Positions 28,363 through 37,591 of a DNA stretch of 64,000 nucleotides are shown here, in pieces (position 1 is the stretch's first letter; the number at the start of each line of letters is the position of its first letter). Source of the DNA: Bacteroidales bacterium (GTDB lineage: Bacteria; Bacteroidota; Bacteroidia; Bacteroidales; UBA4417); the NCBI GenBank assembly GCA_016707705.1, contig JADJHD010000008.1:1-64000 (forward strand), given 5' to 3'. The notes under the pieces were generated by a model, which was given only the letters and a program-made list of their open reading frames with translations, did not search any database and had not been told where the DNA came from. A program made the translations under genes and the position numbers.

Positions 28363-29097
28363 CTACCTGATAAAAGATCTTATTTCAGTATCATAATCCA
28401 CCAAAATATCATTCCATTCATCCATCAAGATTTTCCAGGAACCATCTCCATAAATTTTCTCAATCGTAGCTTTTAAACCGCTGTCCTTTGACCAGTCAGC
28501 ATAGGTGTCAAAACTCCAAAGCAAGCCAATATCCGTTCCGTTTTTGGTGTGGATCGGGCTTTCATATACCATGAAAGCTGTCTTACCCATAGTTTCATAT
28601 GCTTTCTTCAGTTTTGTGGCAACCTCCTTGAAGCGATAGTACTGGCCCCTTTTCAGGTCAACCCGCCAAAGTTCATAGTACTTCGACTTCTTCATGATAT
28701 CTGCTCCAAATGACAGGTCTGCATTGAAATCCATCAGATATGACTCACCATAGGTTTCAATCAAGGGATCTATAGTCTTTGACCAGTCCTCATCATGGCC
28801 ATTTTCCTTTGTTGGTCTGGTATCAAGCGAGCCATAGGTTGTAGGACCGAATATCCAGACATACCAGCCAGCATTTACCCCATACTCAACCTTGCGCAGT
28901 CCGGCTTTGTATGGTCCATCCGGATGATATTTAAGGTCATGAGCCTTAACAGCAGCTTCAAACTTTTCTTCCATACCTCGTTTGGGCATGAGGTACATGT
29001 TTTCAACAACCTGGGCGGGCTTGTCGTCCGCCGACTGGGAAAAAGCGTTGAAGGTCAGTAGCAACGCGAAGGTGATAAGTGTAAAACTCTTTCTCAT
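28363..29097 (-). CDS. secreted hypothetical protein
   Basis: The protein has 244 residues with a signal peptide of ~20 residues (FTLITFALLLTFNAFSQ). The mature part contains two related halves, each with a strand-helix pattern (VENMYLMPKRGMEEKFEAA and YYELWRVDLKRGQYYRFKEV). This suggests a tandem dimeric alpha/beta-barrel (ABM-like) fold. No catalytic motif was recognised. It is a single gene with a TAnnTTTA-like element upstream and a terminator behind it. Confidence 0.65.
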   Translation of the reverse strand: MRKSFTLITFALLLTFNAFSQSADDKPAQVVENMYLMPKRGMEEKFEAAVKAHDLKYHPDGPYKAGLRKVEYGVNAGWYVWIFGPTTYGSLDTRPTKENGHDEDWSKTIDPLIETYGESYLMDFNADLSFGADIMKKSKYYELWRVDLKRGQYYRFKEVATKLKKAYETMGKTAFMVYESPIHTKNGTDIGLLWSFDTYADWSKDSGLKATIEKIYGDGSWKILMDEWNDILVDYDTEIRSFIR

Positions 29098-29409
29098 GTT
29101 TTTGGTTTTTGGTTTATAGATAAATAAAGGTACATAATTCCAGAGTCTTATTTAGAATTATTCTAGATAATGATTATTTAGAATATTTAAACAACTGATT
29201 ATACGCATCTTATACTTGTAATTTAAATTACAGTTGTCAACATTAGACAATTTTTAAATAATTGCTATTCAATATCTTACAAAGCACACAATTCACTTCT
29301 TCTGAAATATCTGTCAGAATATGCATGTAATACTGAAGGGGTGTGCGTTCAATACAAACTCTTTTGCTCTGAAGTTGTTTGTTTAAATAATTAACCAAAA
29401 ACAAGCAAT
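29098..29409. other. AT-rich intergenic region
   Basis: These 312 bases separate two divergent genes and are strongly AT-rich. Apart from a possible weak promoter toward 29097 (TACCTTTA), I see no gene, repeat or RNA. Confidence 0.5.
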
Positions 29410-29838
29410 ATGGAAAACATAGCACTTTCTCCTCATTTTACGCTTCATGAACTTGTAGCAAGTCAGACAGCTACAAGGAAAGGTATTACCCAGCAATTTG
29501 AGCCAGGGCAGGATATTATTGATAATCTTCGTTTCCTTTGCATAGAATTGCTTGAGAAACTAAGGGAACTGAATGGGAATAAACCCATTCATCTCAGTAG
29601 TGGCTATCGTTGCCCTGAGTTGAATAAAGCAGTGGGTGGAGTAAGCACCAGCCAGCACGTAAGCGGACAGGCAGCAGATATCGACTTTGGCAGCAAGCAG
29701 GCTAACCGTGAATTTTTTGATAAAGTAAAAGCATCAACAATAGTATTTGATCAGCTAATCAATGAGTATGATTATTCATGGGTGCATGTTTCCCTGAAAA
29801 GAGACCATAACAGGATGCAAATTGTGAATATTGCCTGA
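29410..29838 (+). CDS. M15-family peptidase (D-Ala-D-Ala type)
   Basis: The protein has 142 residues without a signal peptide. The metal-site motif SQHVSGQAADIDFG (SxHxxGxAxD) and the distal WVHVS are the zinc ligands of the Peptidase_M15_3 family. The substrate-side motif SSGYRCPELNKAVGG is also conserved. Members are common in phages as endolysins and in bacterial chromosomes. No phage genes are nearby, so this may be a domesticated or mobile lysin. The lack of an export signal favours a lysin-like or intracellular-release role, which is an inference. Confidence 0.85.
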   Translation: MENIALSPHFTLHELVASQTATRKGITQQFEPGQDIIDNLRFLCIELLEKLRELNGNKPIHLSSGYRCPELNKAVGGVSTSQHVSGQAADIDFGSKQANREFFDKVKASTIVFDQLINEYDYSWVHVSLKRDHNRMQIVNIA

Positions 29839-29914
29839 TCCAGTCTATCAGCCCTGCAAATAAAAATGCAGGCAGATACTGTCAGGTATCAGAATTGTAA
29901 AACTGAATCAAAAG

Positions 29915-29995
29915 AGCTGAAATTATTACTGGAAAATCGTAAAAATCTGACAGGAACTTTTCTGGCACACATACATTACAGTAATAGTTTCAGCT
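29915..29995. repeat. 17-nt inverted repeat with 47-nt spacer
   Basis: AGCTGAAATTATTACTG at 29915-29931 is inverted at 29979-29995 with 16 of 17 bases matching; the mismatch would be a G-U pair in RNA. It lies in the 436-base gap between the M15 peptidase stop and the kinase start. No T run directly follows, so it is not a classical terminator. Apart from this the gap is AT-rich and shows no gene. Confidence 0.7.
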
Positions 29996-30274
29996 TTTCG
30001 TTTTCAAGTTGACGAATAATCTACTTCCGAAGGTTATAATAATAGCTGAACTTCATAGAAACAGAAAAACTGTTTGTTGCTGATTTTCAGAAATATCACT
30101 ATTCCATTATTTTATAATAACCTGATTATTAACATATAACAATATCATAAATATAAAATAGCTGAAAACTTTACAGGAAATCCCTAATTATTAAGCTTCT
30201 AACGACCGTTGGTGAGATAATTTTAATAATTTCGTCAAACCAAACCACCCAATTTCAGACGCATATCATTTTTT

Positions 30275-32452
30275 ATGATCAACCCCAAAGCAACTGGTAT
30301 CTCCCAGAAGAGATACCTTTCAGATGATTTTTTACTATCCCGCAATATAGTAAACAGAAAACCAAGGCTAACTTCATTTGCTTCCAGAACTTTAATACTC
30401 ACACTGCTGTTTTTTTTCTCCCTGGTTCATCAAAACTTTGGAGAAACAATAGTATTGCAAAACAAGGCCGATTACCTGGTTATCGGCAAGCAGGTCAGTT
30501 TTCTGTCTGACCCGGGGAAGTCATTTACCATTGAAAACATACTATCCGACTCCCTTCAAACCAGGTTCGAGAAAGGGAAAAGGGATGTATTTGCCCGCCC
30601 TGCAATACGATCGGCATTTTGGGTAAAAATTGTACTGAAAAACAACAGCGGAGAAGATTCATGGCTCCAGCTTGGGACTGTTGCAGCGAGATATGTTGAT
30701 TTTTATACTCCTGACAGTGCAGGCCGGTATTTGAATCCAATCCTTACCGGAACAAACAGGGGCGAAAATTCGAAAGTCTATCCAGTTAACACGTTCTGGC
30801 TGCCACTTTCAAAAGCGAAGCAACAACAAACACAAACCTTTTATCTGAGAGTAGAGGAAGAAGCACCATTTGAACTGCCACTATGCATTGGAAGCCTGCA
30901 GTCCCTTCACTCCCACAAGTCTCTTACCGATTACATGACAGCCGGATTTCTTGGGGCAATTCTTATACTTCTGCTTTATAATGCATTTCTATGGCTTAGC
31001 ACACGTGAAAAACTGTATTTCGTTTATGTAGTTTATCTTGTTTTTTGCCTCATTATCCCTACTGCACAAAACGGCTATCCCTATATTACCAGAATTGGCA
31101 ATGCAAACTTCTGGTACGACCATCTCCTGTTCTTTATGGCATGCGCCAATGCAGTGGTAGGTCGTTTTGCCATAAGGTACCTGAATCTCAAGGAAGAAAT
31201 TCCTTTAGCATACAAAGTGATTTCGGTGCTGATTATCTCACTTCTGGTAATGGGTGGTCTTAATTTCCTTTACCCATACGGACATATGGTCACGGTTTTC
31301 CAAATTGTACTGGTGGCGATGTTTCTGACATGTCTTGTTTCCGGTTATTATCTGTTACTGAAGAAGCGCAGGCAGGCCTTCTACTATTCTCTTGGATGGA
31401 CTTGCATGTTTCTGTTTTCCTCCGTTTTCATTCTTACCATAAATGGCTTCATACCATATACCCTCTTCACCAGAAACAGCACTTACTTCGGAATAATTTC
31501 GGAAGCATGGCTGTTCTCACTTGCTCTCGGTAACCGAATAAATGTGCTGAAAAAGACACAGGCTGTTACTCAGCAGGAATTACTAGAGAAAGCGAGAGAG
31601 AATGAAATTCTTATGAAAGAAAAAAACACCTTCCTGGAACAGGAAGTCAATTTGCGTTCCAGGGAAATTCTGCAGCAAAACCAGATGGTTAGGGAAATGA
31701 ACATTCAACTCGAAGAGAAAAATCAAAAACTGACAGATCAAACAAAGCATCTTGAGGAGATCAATGCCAACCTTGAAAAATTCATATCTGTAATTGCTCA
31801 CGATCTTCGCAATCCTTTTAACTCCATTCTTGGACTTACGGAGGTACTTATCAAGAATATAGATCGTTATGAAAAGGATAAAATCAAGGAACTGATAACG
31901 GCTATTCAGCAATCGTCGAAGCACACTTTTAATCTGTTGGAAAACTTGCTGGAATGGGCCCGATTACAAATGGATGAGATTGAATTCAATACAGGGGTAT
32001 ACAATTTCAGGGAATTATTGATTGAAAGCATTGCAACTTCGGAGGCTCAATCATCCAATAAACAGGTAGCCATTATTCACTTCGTCGAAAATGATTTTGA
32101 AGTAGTCTGTGACAGAAACATGATCAATACCGTCCTGCGCAACCTTATATCAAATGCTATCAAATTCACCCATCCCGGAGGAAAGGTAGAAATCTCAGCT
32201 GAAAGGATTGATGAGATGTATGAAATACGTGTTTCCGATAATGGAGTTGGTATACCGGAAAAGGATCTCGGTAAGTTATTCTCAGCCGTCAGCAGGCTTA
32301 ATACAGCCGGAACAGAAAATGAGAAGGGAACAGGTCTTGGGTTGGTACTTTGCAAGGAATTTATTGAAAAGAATGGGGGAACTATAAAAGTTGAAAGTGA
32401 AGTTGGTACCGGAAGTACTTTTATATTGAACCTTCCAGCCATCAAGAACTAA
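30275..32452 (+). CDS. 7TMR-DISM sensor histidine kinase
   Basis: The protein has 725 residues. An N-terminal hydrophobic segment (TLILTLLFFFSLVHQ, ~46-60) precedes an extracytoplasmic 7TMR-DISM extracellular domain with FWVKIVLKNNSGEDSWLQLG. Seven TM helices follow (~215-405), then a long coiled coil (~410-500). HisKA comes next with FISVIAHDLRNPFN (phospho-acceptor His509), then HATPase_c with NLISNAIKFTHPGG (N box), DNGVGIPEKDLGKLF (G1) and GTGLGLVLCKEF (G2). It should sense an envelope signal and phosphorylate a response regulator, but none is encoded next to it, so it is an orphan kinase in this window. Confidence 0.9.
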   Translation: MINPKATGISQKRYLSDDFLLSRNIVNRKPRLTSFASRTLILTLLFFFSLVHQNFGETIVLQNKADYLVIGKQVSFLSDPGKSFTIENILSDSLQTRFEKGKRDVFARPAIRSAFWVKIVLKNNSGEDSWLQLGTVAARYVDFYTPDSAGRYLNPILTGTNRGENSKVYPVNTFWLPLSKAKQQQTQTFYLRVEEEAPFELPLCIGSLQSLHSHKSLTDYMTAGFLGAILILLLYNAFLWLSTREKLYFVYVVYLVFCLIIPTAQNGYPYITRIGNANFWYDHLLFFMACANAVVGRFAIRYLNLKEEIPLAYKVISVLIISLLVMGGLNFLYPYGHMVTVFQIVLVAMFLTCLVSGYYLLLKKRRQAFYYSLGWTCMFLFSSVFILTINGFIPYTLFTRNSTYFGIISEAWLFSLALGNRINVLKKTQAVTQQELLEKARENEILMKEKNTFLEQEVNLRSREILQQNQMVREMNIQLEEKNQKLTDQTKHLEEINANLEKFISVIAHDLRNPFNSILGLTEVLIKNIDRYEKDKIKELITAIQQSSKHTFNLLENLLEWARLQMDEIEFNTGVYNFRELLIESIATSEAQSSNKQVAIIHFVENDFEVVCDRNMINTVLRNLISNAIKFTHPGGKVEISAERIDEMYEIRVSDNGVGIPEKDLGKLFSAVSRLNTAGTENEKGTGLGLVLCKEFIEKNGGTIKVESEVGTGSTFILNLPAIKN

Positions 32453-32675
32453 GCGCCTTTTTTTTGAGTTTGTTATTGGGAAATACTGTTCTGCAAAGGC
32501 TAAACTACTCAGAAATAGCTGCATGAATTGTATACTGTTAGCCAGAGTGCAACTTAATAACAATGGATAGACTATTCAATGGAATTTGGAAAGAATCCAC
32601 AGCCAATTTCTTTTTTTTATACTAAAATTCAAATTCTCAATAATCTGTTACGATATTTGCATTTTGACTTTCCAT

Positions 32676-33167
32676 ATGACAGAAATTAAAATTACACGCA
32701 TTTCATTTTCTACAGTTGTTCTGGTATTTCTGATGCTTATTCATGATGTCAATGCAATTTATGGTGGCATTCAGATGATCTTAAATCCAGGTTTAACACC
32801 AATGGATCTTAACCCAACTATATTCGGAAATGGACCTTTCATGGATTTTCTTTTCCCGGGAATTCTCCTGTTCATACTTTTTGGTCTGTTCCCCTTGTTG
32901 GCCACATTTGGACTGTTTTACCGCTTTATGAACCCATGGGTCAATTTTGTGAATGTCTTTCATGACCAATATTTTGGCTGGACATACAGCATGTATACAG
33001 GAGTAATGTTATTTTTTTGGATACTGATTCAACTTCTTACTGTTGGCTATACGCATTATTCACAGGCATTGTATGCTGTTTTGGGGATGTTGATAGTGTT
33101 AGTCGGTTTATCTCAAGCGAATATCCAATACTATCAACTCCTTGATGATCCGGCTGTTGAAGTTTGA
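32676..33167 (+). CDS. small 4-TM membrane protein
   Basis: The protein has 163 residues from ATG 32676; a longer frame starting at 32586 adds an implausible leader. Four hydrophobic helices are visible (STVVLVFLMLIHDVNAIY, FLFPGILLFILFGLFPLL, MYTGVMLFFWILIQLLTV, ALYAVLGMLIVLVGL). No family was recognised. It is 223 bases after the kinase on the same strand, with a GATATTTG -7-like element in between. Confidence 0.65.
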   Translation: MTEIKITRISFSTVVLVFLMLIHDVNAIYGGIQMILNPGLTPMDLNPTIFGNGPFMDFLFPGILLFILFGLFPLLATFGLFYRFMNPWVNFVNVFHDQYFGWTYSMYTGVMLFFWILIQLLTVGYTHYSQALYAVLGMLIVLVGLSQANIQYYQLLDDPAVEV

Positions 33168-33340
33168 TTTGCTCCGAATGTTCCCCACTGATTGGATCAA
33201 CAGCTATTTTCAATGTTATACCTTGAGTGCATACTTCATTTCAGACACTTGCATCAATATGGAATTAGTATAAGCAAGTTACTGACAAAGAGGAATGCCA
33301 ATGTGAATGAATAAATGGAGACTGTTGCCATTAAAAGAAA

Positions 33341-33368
33341 AGCCCGGAACATTCAATTGTTCCAGGCT
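33341..33368 (-). terminator. terminator of the beta-barrel operon
   Basis: AGCC-C-GGAAC pairs with GTTCC-A-GGCT (one mismatch). The minus strand continues as TTTTCTTTT. It lies 50 bases after the stop of the gene at 33418. Confidence 0.65.
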
Positions 33369-33417
33369 GGCAAGCATATTAATCTGTGTTGGTTACTGAC
33401 GAATAACAATCTGTCAG

Positions 33418-34107
33418 TTAGAACTTCCCAAGTTTCAGGCTGAATCCTGTAGTCATTCCATCAAGTGGCTTATCAGAGAAATTAATTGGGTTCACACCTT
33501 CTGTAAATCTGTAGCTGAACCCAAAAGCTAATCGTATCCATCGTGCTGCATTGAGTTCGAGCTCAACGCCAGGCTCAGCAATCAGGAAAACATCCGACTG
33601 ATCGATATAGCCATCAGTGTATTCGTACGGATAGTTGAGGTCATAAAAAATACCCTTAGCTATCCCTCCTACTCCAAGGATGGTCGGAAAGGCCAGATGC
33701 ACCGGAAAACGAGGGAAGAGAATTGGTTCAATATACAATCCACCATAACCTCCGGTATAACTATAGTCCTTACCAACTGCTGCCGGAACCGGTTGAGGAT
33801 CTGTAAAGAAACCGTTTCCAGCAAAGCCTATCGCTAGTGAATGGTTTGCTACCCAGGCAACCCTGCCACCTACTGACAGTGCATCAATGCCTGATATGGT
33901 TGAATAATCAGAATGTAGTCCAACATAGAACCCTGTGGATTGGTGATGACCGCCAAGAGTCCTGATTTCATTGTGATTGTATGTACGCGGGTTGTGTTCC
34001 CTCTGATGGGATTGATTCTTTTTGCTGAAAAGGCGTAAGGTATCCTGGGCTTCTGCTATCTGAAATATTGAGAGACAGAGCAATAAAGGCAAAATGATTT
34101 TTTTCAT
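33418..34107 (-). CDS. outer-membrane beta-barrel protein
   Basis: The protein has 229 residues. The signal peptide ends at FQIAEAQ. The mature part begins with a His/Asn/Arg-rich stretch (SHQREHNPRTYNHNE) that may bind metal or be disordered, then alternating strands as in PorT-like/OmpW-size barrels, ending in MTTGFSLKLGKF with a C-terminal Phe. It is 24 bases downstream of another small barrel gene and very likely shares its promoter, which has an ECF sigma-like form. The function is unknown. Confidence 0.75.
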   Translation of the reverse strand: MKKIILPLLLCLSIFQIAEAQDTLRLFSKKNQSHQREHNPRTYNHNEIRTLGGHHQSTGFYVGLHSDYSTISGIDALSVGGRVAWVANHSLAIGFAGNGFFTDPQPVPAAVGKDYSYTGGYGGLYIEPILFPRFPVHLAFPTILGVGGIAKGIFYDLNYPYEYTDGYIDQSDVFLIAEPGVELELNAARWIRLAFGFSYRFTEGVNPINFSDKPLDGMTTGFSLKLGKF

Positions 34108-34131
34108 GATTAAAGTTATTGGTTGTATAGG

Positions 34132-34638
34132 TTAGAAGATGTATTTGGCACCAAAGGCAATGACAGGCATATGTAATCCGAAGAGCCGGTCATCAAAGAT
34201 TTCCAGATAGGGCTTGCAGTCCATATTTACAATAAGAGGGTATTTTTCGAAGAGATACTCAAACGAAATGTATCCGTCGAATCCAAGCTGAGGAACAATT
34301 GTGTAGTTGTCACGATACTCAAATGGATCATCGCTGTAGAAATCCCTGTTGTTATGGCTGGCCATTCCCAAATGTACTCCGGCTCCATACATAAAATCGA
34401 GGTTCAGATGATCGAAAAGAAGAGCCGGTCGCCGCTTTTCAACGAGGAAAGTGATAACAGTGCCATTATTCTGTCCATTGAGCATGAGTTCTGCTGCAAG
34501 GTCACTGCCAATAAACCTGCGATAGGTTATTCCTGAGGACGCTCCAAGCCTGATACCTGCAGCCTGCCTGTAATCCTGCCCCAATACACTGACTGTTAAA
34601 AGAAAGGCAAGAATAAGAGTTGATAGAATATTTTTCAC
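34132..34638 (-). CDS. small outer-membrane protein
   Basis: The protein has 168 residues. The only reasonable start is GTG 34638 (MKNILSTLILAFLLTVSVLGQ, a signal peptide). The mature part has beta-strand alternation and ends MPVIAFGAKYIF with a terminal Phe, typical of outer-membrane barrels. It is the first gene of a two-gene unit with the barrel at 33418. An AAC-N16-CGTC promoter lies 38 bases upstream. Confidence 0.7.
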   Translation of the reverse strand: MKNILSTLILAFLLTVSVLGQDYRQAAGIRLGASSGITYRRFIGSDLAAELMLNGQNNGTVITFLVEKRRPALLFDHLNLDFMYGAGVHLGMASHNNRDFYSDDPFEYRDNYTIVPQLGFDGYISFEYLFEKYPLIVNMDCKPYLEIFDDRLFGLHMPVIAFGAKYIF

Positions 34639-34675
34639 GAATGTTTGAATAAGATGTTAATAATTGAGGGTGTCA

Positions 34676-34701
34676 GACGAGTTAGGAAAAGATAGGTTAC
34701 A
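34676..34701 (-). promoter_or_regulatory. ECF-type promoter of the barrel operon
   Basis: On the minus strand TGTAAC is followed by 16 bases and CGTC. The predicted transcription start is near 34668, ~30 bases before GTG 34638. The same geometry occurs at the GIN gene and at the sigma factor gene. Confidence 0.55.
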
Positions 34702-34786
34702 GTCTCGAAGAGATTATCCAACAACTGTTATTTGATTCCAATTTGTGAATAAGCAATTCCTTCCTTTTCCATGACTAATCAGGTCC

Positions 34787-35530
34787 TTAATACTTCTTTA
34801 CTTTTCCGGACCCAGTGATTGAAGTATCTATTTCCGGGTTTCCGTCATAATAAACACATCCGCTTCCTGAAATCCTGGCTTTCAGATATTCACTGACTTT
34901 GGTATAGACATCACCGCTGCCTGAGATGTAGGATGTACATTTAGTCTGATCAAGATCAAGTGCCCGGATTGTACCAGAGCCTGAGATATTGAACTGTGTA
35001 ATGCGAGCCTCTCCGCTTAGTTCAATTCGTCCTGAACCGGAAATTTCAGCATCCATGGTTTCGGAAACATAGTCGCAGCTCATTATTCCGGAGCCTGAAA
35101 CATCAAGAACTACATTCGCAGTTTCAAAGCCTTTGCTTTCCATCCTGCCTGACCCCTGAAGGCGCAATATCCTGGCTGCAGGAGTATGCAGGATAACTTC
35201 AACAGGATAGTTTTCCCTGATGTTATATCCGTTTCTAAAGCCTATTCTCAGGGTTGATCCATCAAATATGGTATATACATAAGGCTGGATATTGGATTCA
35301 GCTTTTACTTCAACTGAAGCAACGGAATCAGGATAGATAATTACCCTTAGGTCACCGCTGGAAATAATCTCATCGAAGGATTGTGCAGACCTGTTTTCAG
35401 TGACCAGGTCGTAATTACCCTCAACACGTTCGTAGGAGCAGCCTGATAGCATAAGTACCAGAGCAATGGCAGCAATCAATATAAGCAAGGAAGATGTTAT
35501 GATTGCCTCGGGTTTCGTTAGAATTTTCAT
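34787..35530 (-). CDS. GIN-domain (DUF2807) lipoprotein
   Basis: The protein has 247 residues from ATG 35530; an upstream in-frame start would run through the promoter. The lipoprotein signal peptide ends in LSGC with Cys31. The mature protein is a right-handed beta-helix-like GIN/DUF2807 domain with recurring SGSG turns (EISGSGRIEL, NISGSGTIRAL, YISGSGDVYT, RISGSGCVYY, ITGSGKV). In Bacteroidota such proteins commonly accompany ECF sigma/anti-sigma genes. An ECF-type promoter precedes it with the same spacing as that of the sigma gene 2.6 kb away. Confidence 0.85.
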   Translation of the reverse strand: MKILTKPEAIITSSLLILIAAIALVLMLSGCSYERVEGNYDLVTENRSAQSFDEIISSGDLRVIIYPDSVASVEVKAESNIQPYVYTIFDGSTLRIGFRNGYNIRENYPVEVILHTPAARILRLQGSGRMESKGFETANVVLDVSGSGIMSCDYVSETMDAEISGSGRIELSGEARITQFNISGSGTIRALDLDQTKCTSYISGSGDVYTKVSEYLKARISGSGCVYYDGNPEIDTSITGSGKVKKY

Positions 35531-35552
35531 GGTCAAATTGTTTTTACATAAT

Positions 35553-35579
35553 GACATTGAAAATTCCCAGGGGTTGCAA
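35553..35579 (-). promoter_or_regulatory. ECF-type promoter of the GIN lipoprotein gene
   Basis: On the minus strand TTGCAAC is followed by 16 bases and TGTC (AAC at 35573-35575, GTC core at 35553-35556). This duplicates the promoter in front of the sigma factor gene, including the TGTCATT downstream sequence. Confidence 0.6.
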
Positions 35580-35812
35580 AAAAAAAGGCAAAGTCGAAAA
35601 AAAAATATCAAATCAGCCAAATTGCTTTTCAGCCCTCTGTATATCTGCATCTTATAAACTCAATGATCTCATGGAATTGAATAAAATGGAGGTGGATCTA
35701 AGGAAATCTACCATTGCAAAAATGAATAATTCCGAATATGGTTATGTTAACGAACCGGGAAGTGATGAAATATCCGGGAGAAGAGAGATACTCACTAATT
35801 GCATATAATCAG

Positions 35813-35852
35813 GATTCCCCTGCAACTCTTATAAATGAGTAACAGGGGAATC
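35813..35852 (-). terminator. two-tier hairpin behind the DUF4097 gene
   Basis: GATTCCCCTG and CAGGGGAATC form a 10-bp stem that encloses a second stem ACTC/GAGT. It lies just after the stop of the sigma operon. No T run follows on the minus strand, so it may block 3' decay or be a factor-assisted terminator. Otherwise the 344-base gap 35531-35874 contains only this hairpin and the GIN promoter. Confidence 0.5.
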
Positions 35853-35874
35853 TTGAATTATATTTAAATGGAGT

Positions 35875-36981
35875 TTACCTGCTGAAAATGGATAAGCCAC
35901 CTGCTTTTGTATTTACATAAAGTTGAGAACCTGCATTGCGACCAACACTGCCGCTGGCATTTACTTTTCCCAGCTGTGCATTGAGGGTTTCCTTTTTCAG
36001 TTGTGCTGACAGTTGTGGAGCAAGCGTTAGTCGTGTTTTAGCATCGTAGGTTAAATCAACAGCAAAAGAGGAAGATGCATCAAGATAGATCAGAATATCT
36101 GTGTACTCAGCATTGAGCCGAATGCTTCTGAAATTCTTATCCGCAGAATTAAGTTTGATCTCCCCATATTTGGAATTCAATGAGACTGATTGTCCAAGTT
36201 CACCAATTTTGATTCTGGAAAAGGAGACGTCTCCACTAATCACAGAGCAGGACTTTACCGTTAGTTTATCCCGCTGTGAACCAATCTCTATGGTCTTAGC
36301 TTTTTCAATATCCAGGGTCGAAGAACGGCTGTAGAGTGTCAGGCTGTTTATTTCAGTCAGGCTCAGTTCGCCATAGTTGATAGTAAAATCACCGGAATTG
36401 ACTTTTTGCAGGCTTGCATTTCCAAACTCCACATTCAGTTTAAGGGTGTTGGAAAAATCCCTCCCCTGCAAGTCACCATTGGCTATTTTGATATCCACCT
36501 TCCCGGAATGGCTATCCATATACACATTTCCAAATTTGTTATCAATTTTAAGATCCAGGTCTGAGGGCATGTATACTATATAATCAATCTGCAAATTATT
36601 GCTGGTATTGATTACTTGTCCGGCATATGATACCACATCCTTCCAGAATGTAGCCTGATTATCGCGGAAGTAGGTCCTGACATTTATATAGTTACCAAAG
36701 GAAAGCATTTCGAAATCAATGGATGACATGATTTTATCCACTTTGGCAAGCTGTTTTCCCTGAACATTCATACTCACTTCGATGCGTACGGAATCCTTTT
36801 GCCAGGGAACAACATTGATATTTCCATACTTATTTGTAATCTGCACAGCTGTTCCGGAAGGAGCTTTATAGCTTCTGGAAACCTCTTTTTTCTTGGTATA
36901 TGTTTGAGCCTGAGCCATGTTCCCGGCAAAAACAGCAAGAACGATCATAAGAATAACAGGCAAAAAGAGTTTTGTTTTCAT
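35875..36981 (-). CDS. secreted DUF4097-type beta-helix protein
   Basis: The protein has 368 residues with a signal peptide ending at GNMAQAQ. The mature part is a repeated-strand domain (VQITNKYGNINVVPW, LKIDNKFGNVYMDSHSG, NVEFGNASLQKVN, SLNSKYGEIKLNSA) of the DUF4097/adhesin type, predicted to fold as a beta-solenoid. It is the third gene of an operon led by an ECF sigma factor, following the anti-sigma-like gene by 23 bases. I infer that it is an envelope-facing output or sensor component. Confidence 0.82.
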   Translation of the reverse strand: MKTKLFLPVILMIVLAVFAGNMAQAQTYTKKKEVSRSYKAPSGTAVQITNKYGNINVVPWQKDSVRIEVSMNVQGKQLAKVDKIMSSIDFEMLSFGNYINVRTYFRDNQATFWKDVVSYAGQVINTSNNLQIDYIVYMPSDLDLKIDNKFGNVYMDSHSGKVDIKIANGDLQGRDFSNTLKLNVEFGNASLQKVNSGDFTINYGELSLTEINSLTLYSRSSTLDIEKAKTIEIGSQRDKLTVKSCSVISGDVSFSRIKIGELGQSVSLNSKYGEIKLNSADKNFRSIRLNAEYTDILIYLDASSSFAVDLTYDAKTRLTLAPQLSAQLKKETLNAQLGKVNASGSVGRNAGSQLYVNTKAGGLSIFSR

Positions 36982-37004
36982 AGCATTGATTTTTCTGATT
37001 TCAC

Positions 37005-37580
37005 TTACAGACTGACAGATTTCTCGGGCAGTTCGCCTTTGGTTTTCTGCAATTCCGTGAGCATTTCTTCCAGTATTCCAAGTTTTACGCGGTAAGATTG
37101 TATGATGGCTTCGATAACTTTTTCATCTGCATTGCTTTCGGCCAGATCCCTTTTCAGTTCTACATTATTTTGATCCAGCTCCCTGAATTCACGTTTCAGG
37201 TCCTCCATAATTTCAGGATGTTCGCGGGTGTATTTTATCAATTCAGCCTGGCGGCTGTTAATTTGGCTGGTATAGTAAGCTTCGGCATCGGATAATTCAG
37301 AAAGGGCGGGATTAGGAATGGAAGCAGACTGTGCCGGAGCATTTGTTTTACTGCCAGGCTTTGAATCCATATAGTCATTAAGATACCAGGCCGAGGCAAA
37401 AATTAGAATTGCAGCAGCAGCTCTCCATATATAAGGCATAATCCTGCGCTGTTTCTTCGGCTGCAGAGCGTCGAGCTTCTCCTCAATAGAATTCCAGAGC
37501 ATAGGCGGAACATCCTGATCGTCAAAACCTTTGTGGTTTTCGACAACATATTGTTCCAGCAGATCTTTTTTCTTTTCCAT
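37005..37580 (-). CDS. anti-sigma-factor-like membrane protein
   Basis: The protein has 191 residues. The N-terminal ~42 residues are cytosolic (VVENHKGFDDQDVPPMLWNS), similar to the short helical sigma-binding segments of Bacteroidota anti-sigma factors. One TM helix follows at ~47-66 (IWRAAAAILIFASAWYL) and a periplasmic coiled coil of ~90 residues rich in Glu/Lys/Leu. No zinc-binding ZAS motif (HxxxCxxC) is present. It lies 11 bases after the sigma factor gene, so it is the likely cognate regulator, but this rests on position and layout rather than sequence similarity. Confidence 0.7.
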   Translation of the reverse strand: MEKKKDLLEQYVVENHKGFDDQDVPPMLWNSIEEKLDALQPKKQRRIMPYIWRAAAAILIFASAWYLNDYMDSKPGSKTNAPAQSASIPNPALSELSDAEAYYTSQINSRQAELIKYTREHPEIMEDLKREFRELDQNNVELKRDLAESNADEKVIEAIIQSYRVKLGILEEMLTELQKTKGELPEKSVSL

Positions 37581-37591
37581 TTTTTGTTGTT

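Noticed and set aside
29410..29838. M15 peptidase as a prophage lysin
   Set aside because: No holin, capsid, tail or integrase gene is nearby; only the lysin-like gene is present.
32540..32575. Another TGCAAC ECF promoter in front of the 4-TM gene
   Set aside because: TGCAAC is present on the plus strand, but at 16 bases the sequence is GACT, not (C/T)GTC, and the distance to the start at 32676 is large.
35503..35808. Plus-strand frame of about 100 codons upstream of the GIN gene
   Set aside because: It covers the ECF-type promoter and signal-peptide region of the minus-strand gene and shows no protein-like pattern.
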